From contig NW_019091363.1 of the NCBI RefSeq assembly GCF_001949145.1, positions 2,266,902 to 2,330,901 of the forward strand: 64,000 bases of DNA, read 5' to 3'. Shown in pieces: positions 61,994 to 64,000 of this stretch (its first letter is position 1; each line of letters begins with the position of its first letter). Both the position numbers and the translations under genes were made by a program. Origin of the DNA: Acanthaster planci (taxonomy: Eukaryota; Echinodermata; Asteroidea; Valvatida; Acanthasteridae). The notes beneath the pieces are model-generated. The model was not told where the DNA came from. It did no database searches and was given only the letters and a program-made list of their open reading frames with translations.

Positions 61994-62123
61994 CTTCAGG
62001 AAGGCCTCAACTTGTGTCTTGAATGCTGAGATAGTTTCATCTGCTTCCCCGATCTGTGCAGCGGTGACGTTGACTTTTTCTTCTAGAACTTTGATGTCTG
62101 TTAAAAGTTGGTCCACTGAGAAC
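61994..62123 (-). CDS. FHDC1: FHDC1-like formin, exon: FH2 coiled-coil segment
   Basis: 130 bases. The first base completes an Arg codon split as AG|G with the previous exon; then come 43 codons from FSVDQLLTDI to VEAFLK. The acceptor is TCTTAAAG and the donor GTGAGA. The amphipathic, heptad-like pattern (LLTDIKVLEEKV) corresponds to the long helix before the FH2 post region. Confidence 0.88.
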
Positions 62124-62551
62124 CTTTAAGAGAACAACCACAAGGATGGTAGATAACAAGAAGAAGGTAGTATAGATAGTTTATTAGACCCACAACAAGA
62201 CACTAAGATGAAGATGAGACAGGCAATTGCAGCAGGCAGAGTACTTAAGTTTGGCTACTGCCAGCAATGAAAGTTTTAGGATACCAAACTACGAGGTTGG
62301 AATATTAACATAAAATCTCACAAAAGGAAAATCATTATAATACGGGTTACTGGAAAGTCACACTGAAAAAGTCAAATGAAAATTTATCCCAGCATTAAAC
62401 ATCTATATCCAAAATCATATTCCTGTTATTTAAACCAATAAAAAATTCGATGTTTGCAAGAAAGATTTCATCTACAGTTAAGGGCTGTTAAATATAGTAC
62501 ATAGCTTCGAAGAAATTGTCTTGTGTGATAATGTTTGACTTTGGCACACAC

Positions 62552-62616
62552 CTTGAAGCCTCCTCCAAATGCGTCAACTCCTCTGGGAAGTTCAGTAAAT
62601 TCTTATGCTCAGCTTG
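62552..62616 (-). CDS. FHDC1: FHDC1-like formin, exon: FH2 segment QAEHKNLLNF
   Basis: 65 bases, 21 codons plus AG of a split Arg codon (QAEHKNLLNFPEELTHLEEA, then S). The acceptor is TTAATTCACAG and the donor GTGTGTGCC. It is too short to stand out as an open frame, but both splice sites and reading phase join it exactly to its neighbours, and the LLNFPEELTHLEEAS sequence fits the FH2 position after the LMHYV block. Confidence 0.88.
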
Positions 62617-63186
62617 CTGTGAATTAAAAAAATTAAACCCTCTAGTCACCAGAAAAACATGCCAATTGTTAAAACTACTTCACGTTTGAAGGAAAAGTAA
62701 TGAAAATGGTAAGTGTTTACAGTGTTGAGGGGAGACAATTTACCCACTCCTTGTTCTGTTGTGTCATGGATACTGTTGTTACATTGCCATGTGTAAAGTT
62801 TGCAAAAACAAATGTGACATTGTGTCACTCAAATGCCACCTTGTGCATTTTGCATAATGTTCATTAACTTTACAGTACAATCAATTTAAAATTATGCACT
62901 GCTGAGTTAAACACAACTTTGACATGTTTTGAAGTCGTTTAGAATGAAATACACGTACCAAAGCAATTTCTGAAAGACACACATTTTTCCTTTTACCTAT
63001 TTAATGATGTTTTATTTTGTGTCCCCTAAATGTATATATGTGCTATGTTCAGAAACAGAAGCCAACAGCTGTTTAATGTTTCAAATCAACAGGTCACCGT
63101 TTGGTCACTGTGATTCACGGAGGGGAAACTAGCCATTCTACCTCTATAGCTGGAACAAAATATGGCAAAGCAGAATATAAACTTAC

Positions 63187-63294
63187 TGAGGCTACGTAGT
63201 GCATGAGATTCATCCGCGGTTTGTTGGCTCTTGTCTCCACTAATTTCAGCAGTGAGGAGATTTTAAAGCCGATGGCATTCCCAGCATAGCCACC
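63187..63294 (-). CDS. FHDC1: FHDC1-like formin, exon: FH2 core motif exon
   Basis: 36 codons, phase 0 at both ends: [20 protein letters not shown] and on through [16 protein letters not shown]. The acceptor is TTTTGCAG and the donor GTAAGTTTAT. This holds the most conserved FH2 signature (G-x-A-x-GF-K-SLL-KL-T-ANKP-NL-HY-V), part of the actin-binding knob/coiled-coil region. Confidence 0.95.
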
Positions 63295-63666
63295 CTGCAA
63301 AACAACCAGGTTACCCATTAAGTACTTTTAGAGGATCTGCTCGATTCAAACGTTTTCTCACCTGACATGACATCCAACCTTTTAGTATCAACAAGTCTTT
63401 TATAATATGGTTACTTTTAACCATAAGGCATGTCCAAAATGTCAATTAAAGAACATGACAGGGTAAGTTTGAGTGAGACCCCTTTGACAACTGCAGGTCG
63501 ATTTTCTCTGGTGATCTATGTACAAAATGTGTCCAGGGTGGCAACCAAAATTAACAAATGGGACTGATAGAAAATGGTTCCATCGAAATCGCTAATGTAT
63601 ACCATTACTTGGAATTACTACAGATGTTTTAATATCGTGTCAAAGAATGCAACTACACAAACTTAC

Positions 63667-63737
63667 TGCATTGAGAAAATTTCCAGTGAGAAGTACAAGA
63701 TGTAGAATCTCTCGCAGGGAAGATGACGAAAGGATTT
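63667..63737 (-). CDS. FHDC1: FHDC1-like formin, exon: FH2 GNFLNA motif
   Basis: 71 bases: two bases of a split codon (probably GAA, Glu) and 23 codons ending LREILHLVLLTGNFLNA. The acceptor is TTCCCTTCCAG and the donor GTAAGTTTG. GNFLNA joined to GGYAGN of the next exon forms the GN(Y/F)xNxG hallmark of FH2 domains. This is the most 5' exon in the window; the first half of FH2, any FH1 and the start codon lie beyond the right edge. Confidence 0.94.
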
Positions 63738-63837
63738 CTGGAAGGGAAAACAAACAACCAAATATATTCAACAAGTTATCCCCCTTAGTGAAAACAAAAC
63801 TGAAAAAATATGGACAGTATATATCATCTCCCACACA

Positions 63838-63946
63838 GTGGGTTTTTGCACAGCTGATGAGTCATTAACTAAGCACTGGTTAGTCAGTGGGTTTTTGCAC
63901 AGCTGATGAGTCATTAACTAAGCACTGGTTAGTCAGTGGGTTTTTG
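63838..63946 (+). repeat. 49-bp tandem duplication at the window edge
   Basis: Two identical 49-bp units (63838-63886 and 63887-63935) and 11 bases of a third. Each unit begins GTGGGTTTTTGCACAGCTGA and contains TGAGTCA, the AP-1 consensus. It lies in a formin intron. Perfect identity points to a recent duplication or an assembly effect. Confidence 0.92.
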
Positions 63947-64000
63947 AGTGAATCTGCTCATTGTTGATGCTCATGACTAAAGTGCTTTTGTTGAGACTCA

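Noticed and set aside
63838-63946. CRISPR-like direct repeats
   Set aside because: The units are contiguous without spacers and lie in an intron of an animal gene.

Overview
This window looks like nuclear DNA of a marine invertebrate animal. It is AT-rich and mostly non-coding, with GT-AG introns, a tRNA-derived SINE, several small DNA-transposon relics (MITEs), a minisatellite interrupted by an assembly gap, and two recognisable animal genes, both on the minus strand. A bombesin/endothelin/CCHamide-type peptide GPCR and an FHDC1-like formin fit a non-vertebrate deuterostome (hemichordate or echinoderm) or a lophotrochozoan. I cannot fix the species.

Layout. At 2.5-3.6 kb there is a complete 377-residue class A GPCR coded in one exon. 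A plausible 3' splice site lies just upstream of its ATG, so the 5' UTR may be spliced from a distant exon. From about 3.7 to 56.8 kb I find no convincing coding exon. This tract holds a hairpin element (3.9 kb), a probable LINE 3' end (6.2-6.5 kb), a SINE with perfect target-site duplications (15.2-15.5 kb), a diverged duplication (15.8-18.5 kb), a tandem duplication with a period of about 200 bp (22.2-22.55 kb), three copies of an unnamed dispersed repeat (24.1, 44.4 and 50.8 kb), a TA-flanked MITE (36.8 kb), two copies of a hAT-like MITE (46.8 and 51.3 kb), a 28-bp minisatellite with 436 N (52.4-53.0 kb), and a large inverted repeat (53.9-54.2 kb). It also holds a good minus-strand core promoter (GC box, CCAAT box, TATA box) followed by a non-coding first exon and a GTAAGT donor at 34.4-34.75 kb, and a weaker CpG-rich candidate at 24.5 kb. 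Both could feed the GPCR through a very long 5' intron.

From 56.9 kb to the right edge is the 3' part of a formin gene. Five small exons encode the C-terminal half of the FH2 domain, and one 3.9-kb terminal exon encodes a Ser/Arg/Lys-rich tail of 1,295 residues. The start of the gene lies beyond 64 kb. One intron carries a hAT-like MITE and another a 49-bp tandem duplication.

The two genes have no evident functional link: one is a surface peptide receptor, the other a cytoskeletal actin/microtubule regulator. I did not find a new multi-gene system. The points most worth following are the possible remote promoter of the GPCR, the very long formin tail, and several apparently undescribed short repeat families.
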